Below the pieces are notes generated by a model. It saw only the letters and a program-made list of their open reading frames with translations. It did no database searches and was not told where the DNA came from. The position numbers and the translations under genes were made by a program. Of a stretch of DNA of 64,000 nucleotides, positions 1-8,737 are shown in pieces. The stretch spans positions 248,001 to 312,000 of the forward strand of contig JADKGF010000001.1 in NCBI GenBank assembly GCA_016717105.1. Reading direction: 5' to 3'. The stretch's first letter is position 1. Each line of letters starts with the position of its first letter. The DNA is from Saprospiraceae bacterium (GTDB lineage: Bacteria > Bacteroidota > Bacteroidia > Chitinophagales > Saprospiraceae).

Positions 1-398
1 AATTCTATACCTACGCTTGTACCTTGTGCCGCACAAAGGAAAGCATCTTTTTGACAAATAATTTTGCCATCATAATCACAAAGGTCGATGGCTATGATTT
101 TGCCTGGATAAGGTGAGGCAAAAGATACCTGCGCTTTGCCACTTCCTGTGTGGGTAAAAGCAGTCATAAAAAGCTTTTCTCCGGTAAGAAGCCGCTTTCC
201 TGCACCCATGAGTTTGCCTAAAAAGCCCTGATTTTCTCCCGATCCGTCTCCAAAAATGGTGGTCATCTCGATGTCCTCATCCATCATCAACATCGAACCT
301 GGCTCTGCTACCACAGTTTCGCCATTGTCCAGCTCGATCTCGACGTATTGCATCTCTTCACCGTATATTTTAAAATCAATTTCGTGTGCGTTTTGCAT
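1..398 (-). CDS. AIM24 family protein, C-terminus cut by window edge
   Basis: The minus-strand frame opens with ATG at 396-398 and runs off the left edge after about 132 codons. The translation begins MQNAHEIDFKIYGEEMQ and continues with a VEIELDNGETVVAEPGSML segment, a short M/G-rich stretch, then a GSGKAQVSFA segment. This is the double-stranded beta-helix pattern of the AIM24/TIGR00266 family, soluble bacterial proteins of unknown biochemical role (the mitochondrial homologue affects inner-membrane organisation). An ATG five bases upstream is out of frame. No signal peptide or membrane segment is visible. The family assignment is from pattern; the function is unknown. Confidence 0.75.
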   Translation of the reverse strand, partial: MQNAHEIDFKIYGEEMQYVEIELDNGETVVAEPGSMLMMDEDIEMTTIFGDGSGENQGFLGKLMGAGKRLLTGEKLFMTAFTHTGSGKAQVSFASPYPGKIIAIDLCDYDGKIICQKDAFLCAAQGTSVGIE

Positions 399-498
399 GA
401 CATTTTATTTTGATGCAATATTATCCAATCCTACAAAAATTTAATAAAATAATCGTCTTATTCTTTGTATTTTCAGACAAAAACAAACTTTGTTAAGA

Positions 499-3102
499 TT
501 ACTTCAAACTATATCTGATACCGACATACAAATTGATACCCATGGTCGGTGCCCATGCAAGTGAACTATCAAAATATTGGCTAAAAGGTTCATGGGCAGC
601 TATGATCGGATGCTGCAACTGATAATTACCTAAATTTTCACCGCCGACATACACTTCGAAATTGTTTTTCCAAGACTTACTGATTTGTGCATTGCTTAGG
701 AAAAATGCTGGTGATTTGGTATCCCACTGATGTGCTGCATCATTGGCAGCAGTAGAAGGAATTCTTACAGAACTAAGCCAATTGATTGTATAGTCGAAGC
801 TCCAACCCTTGCCAGGATTTAGTGCGATATTTGCAAATGCTCTTTCAGGTGATACCATTGGCTTGCGAAGCAATTCTTCACCATAGGTGGTTTTCACATC
901 ATTATATCGATATGCAAACCTAAGATCTATCCAAGATGCTGGGCTTATTTCAGCCTGAAGTTGCAAGCTATTGGAATATGATTGTCCATTTAGATTGTAA
1001 AAGACCACTTGTCTTGCAGTCCTATCAAGGTCAATAATAATCTGATTTGTAAATTCGATTCTATTGAAATCAGCGGATAAAGACACAACTTTAGTACCCA
1101 AACGGATCTCTTGAGTCGCACTTACCCCAAAATTCCAAGCTACTTCTGCATCAAGACCATAAGGTGTTTTGGTTTTGTCTCCACCTTCGACAATGATTGC
1201 TCTATTGCTAGCAAAAACACCAATATTTTCTGCAAAAATGCTAGCCGTCTTTTGTCCACGTCCGCCTGCAAGTCTGAATACAGTACTTTCTGAAGGTGCG
1301 TATCGTACATTGAGTCTTGGTGTAAAAAACAAACCATAATTATTGTGATAATCTGCCCGCCCACCTACAAGAAGTGAGAATTTTTCTGAACCTTTGTAGG
1401 TATATTCCCCAAAGACACCAGGTACCCATTCATTGCGGAGGTATTGGTCATTTACGACTGTTTCATTGAAATTATCATATTGGAAACTGGTTCCCATACG
1501 TACCTGATGATCCGTATTATCGATGATACTTTGGTAAATCATATTAAAATACAAGGACTTTTGTACCGCATCGTACCTTCTGAGTCCGAACTGAGATTTT
1601 TGGTCGTGATAAACACCCGAAAATTGAAAACCTAAAGTTTTGTAAGGTGTTTTGAGATTGACAAATCCCCTTTTGGCCCATACTTCAGCCCTATTTGTGG
1701 TCATATCTGCACCCCAAACTTGATTTCTAGCTGATCTCAATGGATCGAAATCATTTTGCCCACTTACATTATCGGCAAATGTGAGCTTCATACCTATCTG
1801 TCCTTCTTGTCCTTCATTATTGGTCCATTTCCATCGATTTACAAAGCCAAACTGCTTGCCCAATGGCATATCCAAAAAGCCGTCGTGATTATGATCCCGT
1901 CTTAGTGATCGATTGGAAGCATGCAAAAGCGTGGATGTACTCCATCGGTCACTGATCTCATTTTTCGAAAAAGTATTCATTTCCAATCTGGCTGATTGGC
2001 TTGCATAAGCATTTAAATACAACTTATCTTCGTGGCAAGGCTTTCGCATTTCGACATTGATCTGTCCTGTAATACTTTCGAAACCATTGACAACAGACCC
2101 TGCACCCATATTGAGTTGCATACTTTCTATCCATGGTCCAGGTGTAAATGACAAGCCTTGTAATGCTGCCAAACCTCGTACATCAGGCATATTCTCGCGT
2201 GTGATTTGGACATAAGGCCCAGCCAATCCAAGCATTTCTATCTTTCGAGTACCAGTAACTGCATCTGTCGATGAAGCATCTACCGCTGGTGTTGTATCAA
2301 AGCTTTCCGCCAAGTTGCAACAAGCAGCTTTCAATAATTCCTTGCTTGATATTTGGTGAACTTTAACCGTTTCAAGATATGAAATTTCAGTGGGTCTTTT
2401 TTTGTGAGTTATGACTACAGCATCCAAAATATTGGGTGTAGAAATGACAATATTTACTTTACCTGGTTTGGTAATCAAGATCGTATCGGGACTGTACCCA
2501 ACATAACTTACGACCAAATAGTCTTTTTTACCAGGATATTCAATAGAGAATTCACCTGAGAGATCTGAAGTAGTACCACCGGTGCCATCTTTCCATCGAA
2601 TGTTGGCACCGATCAGCGGCATCATAGCGCCTTTTTCAGTTTTTTCAAAAACGGTTCCAGAAAGAACATTTTTAGATACTTTGCTATGATCATGGCCATC
2701 ATTCTCGTCATGATTATGTCCATCATGTTCGTCATGGTCAAGTGCATTTTGATCTGAATGTTCAGTTTCTTCGGCTTTGTACTTACAGCAGTCAGGAAGT
2801 TCTTTGTATGCTTCATCTGACGATACCTGACCATCAGCATCATGTCCTACTGCCAATAGTGCATTAACAAGTTCTTTCTTTATAAATACTGGTTGTACAT
2901 CAACAGTAAGTTCTTGTTTTTCAATATCATACGATGCGGCAGACACGCCTATTACATTGACTGCGGCTTCTTCTATTCTTTCTTTGCACATGCCACATGT
3001 ACCGCTAACTTTGATAACTTGTTGATTTTGAGCTATTAATTGTGCAAAAGCTATAAAAACACCAATAATGACAGTGCTTATCTTTTTATATAAATTAATC
3101 AT
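499..3102 (-). CDS. TonB-dependent receptor with N-terminal heavy-metal-associated domain
   Basis: An 867-residue outer-membrane receptor. Residues 1-25 are a signal peptide ending in LIAQ. Residues about 27-95 form a heavy-metal-associated (HMA)-like domain with the metal motif GTCGMC. Residues about 110-142 are a His/Asp-rich linker with repeated DHDEHDGHNH-type runs. Residues about 148-220 are a CarboxypepD_reg-like domain, followed by the plug (from about 255) and a beta-barrel ending in an aromatic-rich strand. Receptors of this build in Bacteroidota usually import a metal or metal chelate, often in copper/heavy-metal gene sets. Here the HMA domain and His-rich linker point to metal capture (inference). 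A Cys-rich secreted protein is encoded just upstream on the same strand, and a perfect 8-bp inverted repeat lies in the gap between them. The start is chosen because the signal peptide begins there. Confidence 0.88.
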   Translation of the reverse strand: MINLYKKISTVIIGVFIAFAQLIAQNQQVIKVSGTCGMCKERIEEAAVNVIGVSAASYDIEKQELTVDVQPVFIKKELVNALLAVGHDADGQVSSDEAYKELPDCCKYKAEETEHSDQNALDHDEHDGHNHDENDGHDHSKVSKNVLSGTVFEKTEKGAMMPLIGANIRWKDGTGGTTSDLSGEFSIEYPGKKDYLVVSYVGYSPDTILITKPGKVNIVISTPNILDAVVITHKKRPTEISYLETVKVHQISSKELLKAACCNLAESFDTTPAVDASSTDAVTGTRKIEMLGLAGPYVQITRENMPDVRGLAALQGLSFTPGPWIESMQLNMGAGSVVNGFESITGQINVEMRKPCHEDKLYLNAYASQSARLEMNTFSKNEISDRWSTSTLLHASNRSLRRDHNHDGFLDMPLGKQFGFVNRWKWTNNEGQEGQIGMKLTFADNVSGQNDFDPLRSARNQVWGADMTTNRAEVWAKRGFVNLKTPYKTLGFQFSGVYHDQKSQFGLRRYDAVQKSLYFNMIYQSIIDNTDHQVRMGTSFQYDNFNETVVNDQYLRNEWVPGVFGEYTYKGSEKFSLLVGGRADYHNNYGLFFTPRLNVRYAPSESTVFRLAGGRGQKTASIFAENIGVFASNRAIIVEGGDKTKTPYGLDAEVAWNFGVSATQEIRLGTKVVSLSADFNRIEFTNQIIIDLDRTARQVVFYNLNGQSYSNSLQLQAEISPASWIDLRFAYRYNDVKTTYGEELLRKPMVSPERAFANIALNPGKGWSFDYTINWLSSVRIPSTAANDAAHQWDTKSPAFFLSNAQISKSWKNNFEVYVGGENLGNYQLQHPIIAAHEPFSQYFDSSLAWAPTMGINLYVGIRYSLK

Positions 3103-3137
3103 TGAAATATATTTAATTTTCTTGATAAAACAAATTC

Positions 3138-3160
3138 ATTCAACTAGATGAAAGTTGAAT
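3138..3160. repeat. 8-bp inverted repeat upstream of the metal-type TonB receptor
   Basis: ATTCAACT (3138-3145) and AGTTGAAT (3153-3160) are perfect inverted copies separated by seven bases. They lie about 36 bp upstream of the receptor start and have no T-run. The position fits an operator or leader hairpin for metal-responsive control. This is inference; no regulator gene is in the window. Confidence 0.35.
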
Positions 3161-3267
3161 TGCTTAACTCAGGACACACTTATCCCTGTGTTTTAATGAA
3201 AATTAAATATTCGGCGGATAGCCAATAGAAGCATGGAAATCAAATCCATGGAAAAAGACAGGACAAA

Positions 3268-3576
3268 CTACTTTTTGGCTGGTGTTGTTTGATCCTCTAT
3301 ATTAATTCTAGTGTATTGAAACATTGGTATAAAAACCTTTGCACAAGTCAAGCACTGACAATTATCACCGCAGCATCCTTTTTTTGTATCTTTTTTCTGA
3401 TTGCTTTTTTCTTTGTGTGAACAACACTTTTTCTTAGTATAATTTCTTGATGAAGATGGATTTGCATTACATTCAGTTGTTGTATTTGACTTTTGGTTAA
3501 TACCAATAGCTGGCCCGCAGACTGACATAGACTGACAAAAAAGTAAAACAGACAATATGATTGCTAAAATCTTCAT
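3268..3576 (-). CDS. small secreted Cys-rich protein, probable metal binder
   Basis: A 102-residue protein beginning MKILAIILSVLLFC, a signal peptide. The mature part is Lys-rich and carries Cys clusters (KKKCCSHKEK, KKGCCGDNCQCLTC), eight Cys in about 30 residues, which suggests metal binding. A longer frame starts at 3618, but a TAnnTTTG promoter element (3586-3593, minus strand) lies between the two starts, so the ATG at 3576 is chosen. The gene lies upstream of the HMA-containing TonB receptor on the same strand, 165 bp apart, so a shared role in metal handling is plausible. It is reminiscent of the small Cys-rich proteins often found beside such receptors in Bacteroidota, but I cannot assign a family with confidence. 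Confidence 0.65.
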   Translation of the reverse strand: MKILAIILSVLLFCQSMSVCGPAIGINQKSNTTTECNANPSSSRNYTKKKCCSHKEKSNQKKDTKKGCCGDNCQCLTCAKVFIPMFQYTRINIEDQTTPAKK

Positions 3577-3585
3577 ATAACGCCG

Positions 3586-3593
3586 CAAAAGTA
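3586..3593 (-). promoter_or_regulatory. TAnnTTTG promoter element for the Cys-rich protein
   Basis: TACTTTTG on the minus strand matches the Bacteroidota -7 consensus and ends 9 bases before the ATG at 3576. This favours the short start and implies a very short leader. Confidence 0.5.
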
Positions 3594-3666
3594 TTGACTT
3601 TTTGGTAAAGTATGACACAATGCTAAATAATTAACGAAAATTTAGGACAAATTCTATGATTTTAAT

Positions 3667-3699
3667 TTGCCTACATTGGCAGTAAAAAGAGTACCTTCG
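3667..3699 (+). promoter_or_regulatory. Bacteroidota-type promoter upstream of paaZ
   Basis: TTG at 3667-3669, then 22 bases, then TACCTTCG at 3692-3699, which matches the TTG-N(17-23)-TAnnTTTG/TTCG architecture. It lies 26 bases upstream of the ATG at 3726. Confidence 0.6.
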
Positions 3700-3725
3700 C
3701 AAGACCAAATTAAATCAGACGTATT

Positions 3726-5549
3726 ATGAAGTTGCAAAATTTCGCCTTAGGTAGATGGATTGATGGTAGTGGTGAAGGCCAGCCTTTATATGATGCAAGT
3801 ACAGGAGATTTGGTCGCAACGGCCACATCAAATGGATTGGATTTCGGTGAAATGCTGGAATATGGGCGTAAAACAGGTAATAAAAACCTGAGAAAGATGA
3901 CTTTTCAAGAAAGAGGGCGGATGCTCAAAGCACTGGCTATGTTTCTCCTAGAAAGAAAAGAAAAATATTACCAAATCAGCTATAAAACTGGCGCAACCAA
4001 AGTTGACTCTTGGATAGATATCGAAGGAGGAATTGGAAATTTGTTTGCCAATGCTAGTCTTCGGCGCAAACTCCCAGATTTACCATATTATTCGGAAGGA
4101 GATGCTATAGGATTAAGCAAAGGTGGAACATTTATAGGACATCATATTTTGGTACCCAAAGAAGGTGTAGCAGTTCACATTAATGCTTTTAATTTTCCAG
4201 TTTGGGGCATGCTCGAAAAATGCGCCGTTAACTGGCTTGCAGGTATGCCAGCTATCGTCAAACCAGCCACATTGACTTCTTACCTTACGGAAGTAGTGGT
4301 ACGTGATATTGTAGATTCCAATATATTGCCGGCAGGTGCATTACAATTAATCTGCGGAAGTGCCCGAAGTCTTTTAGAACAGGTCAATTATCAGGATGTG
4401 GTTACTTTTACGGGATCGGCAAGCACTGGTATCGCATTAAAATCAAGTCCTAACATATTGCGCGAAGCAGTCCCTTTCAATATGGAGGCTGATTCGCTAA
4501 ATTGCATTATCTTAGGTAAAGATGCAGCACCGGGTACGCCTGAATTTGACCTGTTCGTCAAGGAAGTAAGAAAAGAAATCACGGTAAAATGCGGTCAAAA
4601 ATGTACTGCTGTAAGAAGAATAATTGTTCCAGAGGCGTATATAGATGATACTCAGGCAGCTATCAGTAAATCACTGGAAGGAACAGTCATCGGCGATCCT
4701 CGTAATGAAGGTGTCAGAATGGGCGCTTTGGCTGGACAGGAACAAGTGAAAGAAGTACAGGGAAGATTACAGGAATTGATGACGTTCTCACAGCTTGTAT
4801 TTGGCAATCCTGAAGATTTTGATGTAGCCTTAGGCTCAAAAACCAAAGGAGCTTATTTGCCACCGATGTTATTGAGAAATGATACACCTTTCGAACACAC
4901 GGGTACGCATGAAATAGAAGCTTTTGGACCTATTTCTACTTTGATGCCGTATGCAACAATGGAAGATGCCATCGAACTTGCCAGAAAAGGTCGTGGGTCG
5001 CTATGTAGTTCTATAGTCACCTATGATGATAATATAGCTCGCGAATACGTTATAAATGCCGCAACACATCATGGTAGAATCCTTGTTTTGAATCGTAATT
5101 CAGCCAAAGAAAGTACAGGTCATGGATCACCAATGCCACTTTTGGTACACGGAGGACCAGGTAGAGCTGGTGGTGGCGAAGAAATGGGTGGACTCAGAGG
5201 CATAAAACATTATATGCAACGGTGTGCCATTCAAGGATCACCGACAACAATAACCGCATTGACCAATCAATACCAATACGGTGGAAAATATGAAGAAGGC
5301 CAAGTTCATCCTTTTAAAAAGCACTTTGATGAATTGGTAATTGGTGAGACATTAATCACCCATAAAAGGACGATAACAGATGCTGATGTCGTCAATTTTG
5401 CCAATGTATCATGGGATCATTTTTATGCGCATACGGACGCCACATCGCTAGAAGGTACACCATTTACACAGAGAGTAGCACACGGATATTTTATACTTTC
5501 TGCGGCAGCTGGCCTTTTGTTGATGCTGCAAAAGGTCCTGTATTGTTGA
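3726..5549 (+). CDS. paaZ: PaaZ-like bifunctional ring-opening enzyme, main fragment (frameshifted near the C-terminus)
   Basis: The N-terminal about 500 residues are an aldehyde dehydrogenase domain with the nucleophile Cys in KCGQKCTAVR and the glutamate region NMEADSLN. From about residue 530 a MaoC/R-hydratase domain follows, with the hydratase-like segment SWDHFYAHTD. This order is that of PaaZ (oxepin-CoA hydrolase plus 3-oxo-5,6-didehydrosuberyl-CoA semialdehyde dehydrogenase), which opens and oxidises the ring in aerobic phenylacetyl-CoA degradation. The frame is correct to ...SAAAGL (about 5516) and then reads an alien tail to a stop at 5549. The family sequence continues in the -1 frame to 5767. 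Adding one T to the T-run at 5515-5518 gives a 680-residue protein, the usual PaaZ length. A paaE-like gene lies 19 kb downstream; no paaABCD is nearby. MaoC-fused ALDHs of other pathways are an alternative, but the fit to PaaZ is good. Confidence 0.88.
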   Translation: MKLQNFALGRWIDGSGEGQPLYDASTGDLVATATSNGLDFGEMLEYGRKTGNKNLRKMTFQERGRMLKALAMFLLERKEKYYQISYKTGATKVDSWIDIEGGIGNLFANASLRRKLPDLPYYSEGDAIGLSKGGTFIGHHILVPKEGVAVHINAFNFPVWGMLEKCAVNWLAGMPAIVKPATLTSYLTEVVVRDIVDSNILPAGALQLICGSARSLLEQVNYQDVVTFTGSASTGIALKSSPNILREAVPFNMEADSLNCIILGKDAAPGTPEFDLFVKEVRKEITVKCGQKCTAVRRIIVPEAYIDDTQAAISKSLEGTVIGDPRNEGVRMGALAGQEQVKEVQGRLQELMTFSQLVFGNPEDFDVALGSKTKGAYLPPMLLRNDTPFEHTGTHEIEAFGPISTLMPYATMEDAIELARKGRGSLCSSIVTYDDNIAREYVINAATHHGRILVLNRNSAKESTGHGSPMPLLVHGGPGRAGGGEEMGGLRGIKHYMQRCAIQGSPTTITALTNQYQYGGKYEEGQVHPFKKHFDELVIGETLITHKRTITDADVVNFANVSWDHFYAHTDATSLEGTPFTQRVAHGYFILSAAAGLLLMLQKVLYC

Positions 5550-5767
5550 ATTATGGTCTTGAAGAGTGTCGTTTTGTAAAACCTGTGTACCCTGGCGCAA
5601 CTATTGGCGTAAGGCTTACAGTAAAAGAAAAGGTAGCGCAAGAGAAAAGAGAAGGCGAAGATTATACCAAAGGCATCGTAAAATGGTTGGTAGATATCTA
5701 TGACGAAACAGGCGAAACTGTAGCCATCGCTACAATACTTACTATGGTCAAAATGAAGGACGCCTGA
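5516..5767 (+). pseudogene. paaZ: C-terminal part of the PaaZ MaoC domain in the shifted frame
   Basis: Read from 5516 this frame gives FVDAAKGPVLLNYGLEECRF and continues to the stop at 5767, matching the C-terminal half of the PaaZ hydratase domain. It has no start of its own; the coincident in-frame ATG at 5411 yields non-family sequence before the junction. It is the tail of the upstream gene separated by a one-base indel, not an independent gene. Confidence 0.85.
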
Positions 5768-5798
5768 AGTGATCAATTTTTAAAAATAAACTTTAACA

Positions 5799-6465
5799 AT
5801 GTTTAAGCCCATTTCTCATTTTGTATCGGTGATCATGCATCCGCTGTTTGTGATCATTTATATATTATTTTACTTAATATTTGCCAATCCATACATTTTT
5901 GGTTTTTCAGGGTCCAAAAGCGGAAGGTATGGTATTGATTTCTATTTTGACAATTTCCGTCATGTTTCCGCTTATCGCCATATTGATGATGAAAGCATTG
6001 GGATTAATATCAAGTTTCTCGATGCCAGACAAAAAAGAAAGAATCGGACCATTGATCATTACGGGATTATTCTACATGTGGTTATATGTCAATGTCAGAA
6101 ATAATGACAATATTCCGAATGCAATCTCATTTTTTATTTTGGGCACAACCATTGCCATTTTTTTGGCGTTAACCATTAATAGTTTCACAAAAATCAGCCT
6201 GCACACCATAGCTGCCGGTGGTTTTTTGGCCGGAATGACATTAATTATTTTTAATTGGTCGTACGGATATGTAGATATTCCAATCCCTTTTTTAGGTACA
6301 GTATGGAGATGGAGTGATCGTATGGTTTTGATGGTAGTGATGTTGCTAGCAGGAGCTTCTGGTAGTGCTCGATTGTATCTGAAAGCGCATGAAACGGATG
6401 AAATATATGGAGGTTATATCGTCGGTATTCTCTCACAAATGGTTGCTTTCAAATTGTTTTTTTAA
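5799..6465 (+). pseudogene. PAP2-related membrane protein, interrupted by one frameshift (probable sequence error)
   Basis: ATG at 5799 gives MFKPISHFVSVIMHPLFVII and a hydrophobic N-terminus through NPYIFGF. After that the frame loses hydrophobicity. From 5908 the +1 frame continues with QGPKAEGMVLISIL and several membrane helices to 6465. Removing one T from the T5 run at 5903-5907 joins them into about 221 residues with roughly six membrane segments. Degenerate PAP2 phosphatase motifs are visible: MPDKKERIGPL for KxxxxxxRP, ISLHTIAAGG for PSGH, and SARLYLKAHETDEIYGGY for SRxxxxxHxxxD. This small family is common in Bacteroidota and its substrate is not established. It sits between paaZ and dapD on the same strand (31 and 37 bp gaps). 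Confidence 0.7.
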
Positions 6466-6502
6466 TCAATAAACCCTAATTACTTAGATTTAATTTTCAA
6501 TA

Positions 6503-7318
6503 ATGGATAATATAAAAAGTATAATAGAAAACATTTGGGATGACAGAAGCCTGTTGTCAACACAGGATTCAAAAGATGCCATCAGGTCAGTAGTAGAGAT
6601 GGTAGATCAAGGAAAACTTAGAGTGGCAGAGCCTGATGGTGATTCTTGGAAGGTCAATGATTGGGTCAAAAAGGCGATAGTCTTGTACTTTCCGATTCAA
6701 CAAATGGAAACAATTGAAGTAGGACCATTTGAGTTTTATGATAAAATCCCATTGAAAAAGAATTTTGCAGCACAAGGCGTTCGGGTTGTTCCACATGCCT
6801 TGGCTAGATATGGATGTTTTATAGAATCAGGTGCCATATTGATGCCTTCGTATGTAAATATTGGTGCTTGGGTAGGCAGCGGTACTATGGTAGATACGTG
6901 GGCAACAGTAGGCTCTTGTGCGCAGATCGGCCGCAATGTACATCTTTCTGGTGGTGTAGGTATCGGTGGCGTATTGGAGCCACCACAAGCAAGCCCGACT
7001 ATCATAGAGGACCATTGTTTTATAGGAAGTCGATGTATAGTAGTAGAAGGCGTTAGGGTCAGAAAAGAAGCTGTACTAGGTGCAAATGTGGTGCTGACGC
7101 AATCTACACATATCATAGATGTGACTGGTCCGACACCTGTGACTTTCAAGGGTGAAGTACCTGAAAGATCGGTCGTAATACCTGGTAGTTATACCAAAAA
7201 ATTTCCAGCAGGAGAATATCAAGTACCATGCGCCCTCATCATTGGACAACGTAAGCCTTCAACAGATACAAAAGTCTCTTTGAATGATGCACTGCGTGAA
7301 TATAACGTAGCTGTCTGA
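6503..7318 (+). CDS. dapD: 2,3,4,5-tetrahydropyridine-2,6-dicarboxylate N-succinyltransferase
   Basis: A 271-residue cytosolic enzyme, the usual DapD length. It transfers succinyl from succinyl-CoA to tetrahydrodipicolinate in the lysine/meso-diaminopimelate pathway. The N-terminal alpha domain (about 1-95) is followed by hexapeptide repeats of a left-handed beta-helix with the conserved block ESGAILMPSYVNIGAWVGSG and a GGVGIGGVLEPPQ segment. The C-terminus holds the ALIIGQR segment. It is followed after 5 bp by a dacB-type gene, so peptidoglycan precursor supply and peptidoglycan editing may be co-transcribed (inference). Confidence 0.96.
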   Translation: MDNIKSIIENIWDDRSLLSTQDSKDAIRSVVEMVDQGKLRVAEPDGDSWKVNDWVKKAIVLYFPIQQMETIEVGPFEFYDKIPLKKNFAAQGVRVVPHALARYGCFIESGAILMPSYVNIGAWVGSGTMVDTWATVGSCAQIGRNVHLSGGVGIGGVLEPPQASPTIIEDHCFIGSRCIVVEGVRVRKEAVLGANVVLTQSTHIIDVTGPTPVTFKGEVPERSVVIPGSYTKKFPAGEYQVPCALIIGQRKPSTDTKVSLNDALREYNVAV

Positions 7319-7323
7319 TCGTC

Positions 7324-8646
7324 ATGGCCTTTCCGGAAAATATCAAATATTCAATTTTTATATGCTTGTACATATTGATATCATCCTGCGCAGTCCAAAA
7401 AAAGTCTGTAATTGGATATCACTTTCAAGCAAGTAAACTAGATACATTAGCCAGTTTACGTTCGGGATTTTCGGGATTGATGGTATGTGATTTGAAGACC
7501 AATGAAGTTATAACATCATACAACGCACACAAATATTTTGTTCCTGCGTCGAATATAAAATTATTTACAACGTACGCTTGTCTCAAGACTTTGGGAGATT
7601 CATTGGAAGCATTCCGATACAAGGAGAATGACAGTACATTTACGTTTTGGGGTACTGCAGATCCGACATTGATGCATCCTTTTTTTGAAAACACGGAAAT
7701 TATTGATTTTCTCAAAGAAAAAGCAAAGTCAAAAAAACTGATTTATTCAACTGCGCATGTAGACTTGAGGCGATATGGCCGTGGATGGATGTGGGATGAT
7801 TTTAGTGATTATTATCAGGCAGAAATAACGGCATTCCCAATTTTTGGTAATATAGTGTATTTCAAAAAAGATTCATTGGGCATTAAGATTCTTCCGGATT
7901 CTGTCATGGTAAATCCTGCCGTTTCAGATCGAATTAACTCTATAAAAAGGAAAGAAACTGATAATATTTTTGAAATTCCAAAAACGCTTGAATATAAAGA
8001 GACATTCGAACAAGAGATTCCTTATTACAATGCTAGTAAAGTAAATATGACTTTATTGCAAAAGTTGATAGGTGATACCGTGATCCAACACAATATCCCA
8101 CTAGATGATTATGCACTGTCAAAATATTCATGTCCTTTAGATACTGTGATCAGAAGAATGCTGCAAGTAAGTGATAATATGTTGGCTGAACATTTGCTTT
8201 TGGCTGCAGGAATGGTTTTAACAGATTCATTATCTACAGATTACACAATAAATACAGTAAAAGGATCATTGATGAAAAATCTTCCAAGTCAGGTGTTTTG
8301 GGCAGATGGATCGGGCTTGTCTAGGTATAACAGATGTACTCCAGCTTCAATTATAGCGCTTTTAATAAAGATGTATAGCGAATATCCCGAAAGTAGAATA
8401 TTTTCTTTAATGCCAAAAGGTGGTGATATCGGTACACTGCAAACTGTTTTCGAAGGCCAACCGAAACCTTTCATTTATGCTAAATCAGGCTCTATGACAG
8501 GCGTTTATAATTTAAGTGGATACTTGATTACTAATTCAGGAAGGAAAATGGTATTTAGTTTTATGAATAATAATTTTGAAGGAAAAGTATCTGAAATAAG
8601 AAAGACTGTAGAAAAAATTTTGATGGAAATCAGAATGAACTATTGA
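7324..8646 (+). CDS. dacB: D-alanyl-D-alanine carboxypeptidase/endopeptidase, PBP4 (S13) family
   Basis: A 440-residue protein with a lipoprotein-type N-terminus (LYILISSCAVQKK), so probably lipid-anchored in the envelope. The three penicillin-binding motifs are present: SxxK in PASNIKLF, SDN in QVSDNMLAEH, and KSG in YAKSGSMTG. PBP4-type enzymes trim the terminal D-Ala and cut DD-crosslinks. It is slightly shorter than E. coli DacB, which suggests a reduced insertion between SxxK and SDN. It follows dapD by 5 bp and is probably in the same operon. Confidence 0.88.
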   Translation: MAFPENIKYSIFICLYILISSCAVQKKSVIGYHFQASKLDTLASLRSGFSGLMVCDLKTNEVITSYNAHKYFVPASNIKLFTTYACLKTLGDSLEAFRYKENDSTFTFWGTADPTLMHPFFENTEIIDFLKEKAKSKKLIYSTAHVDLRRYGRGWMWDDFSDYYQAEITAFPIFGNIVYFKKDSLGIKILPDSVMVNPAVSDRINSIKRKETDNIFEIPKTLEYKETFEQEIPYYNASKVNMTLLQKLIGDTVIQHNIPLDDYALSKYSCPLDTVIRRMLQVSDNMLAEHLLLAAGMVLTDSLSTDYTINTVKGSLMKNLPSQVFWADGSGLSRYNRCTPASIIALLIKMYSEYPESRIFSLMPKGGDIGTLQTVFEGQPKPFIYAKSGSMTGVYNLSGYLITNSGRKMVFSFMNNNFEGKVSEIRKTVEKILMEIRMNY

Positions 8647-8685
8647 GCACTTCTGTATATGTTTTGATGTATTTTTGCATCATTA

Positions 8686-8719
8686 TTTGTCAAATCTTGT
8701 ATAAAATGCCATATCTTTG
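8686..8719 (+). promoter_or_regulatory. Bacteroidota-type promoter upstream of odhB
   Basis: TTTG at 8686-8689, a 22-base spacer and TATCTTTG at 8712-8719, 18 bases before the ATG at 8738. The spacing is the same as in front of paaZ. Confidence 0.6.
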
Positions 8720-8737
8720 ACCAAAATTTTCTAAAAT

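Noticed and set aside
5411..5767. Separate 118-residue gene downstream of paaZ, or programmed -1 frameshifting
   Set aside because: The first 35 codons give non-family sequence and the rest is the PaaZ tail. There is no X-XXY-YYZ slippery heptamer with a pseudoknot; a one-base run error explains it and occurs elsewhere in the window.
5423..5776. Minus-strand 117-residue ORF
   Set aside because: Antisense shadow of paaZ with random-looking composition and no family pattern.
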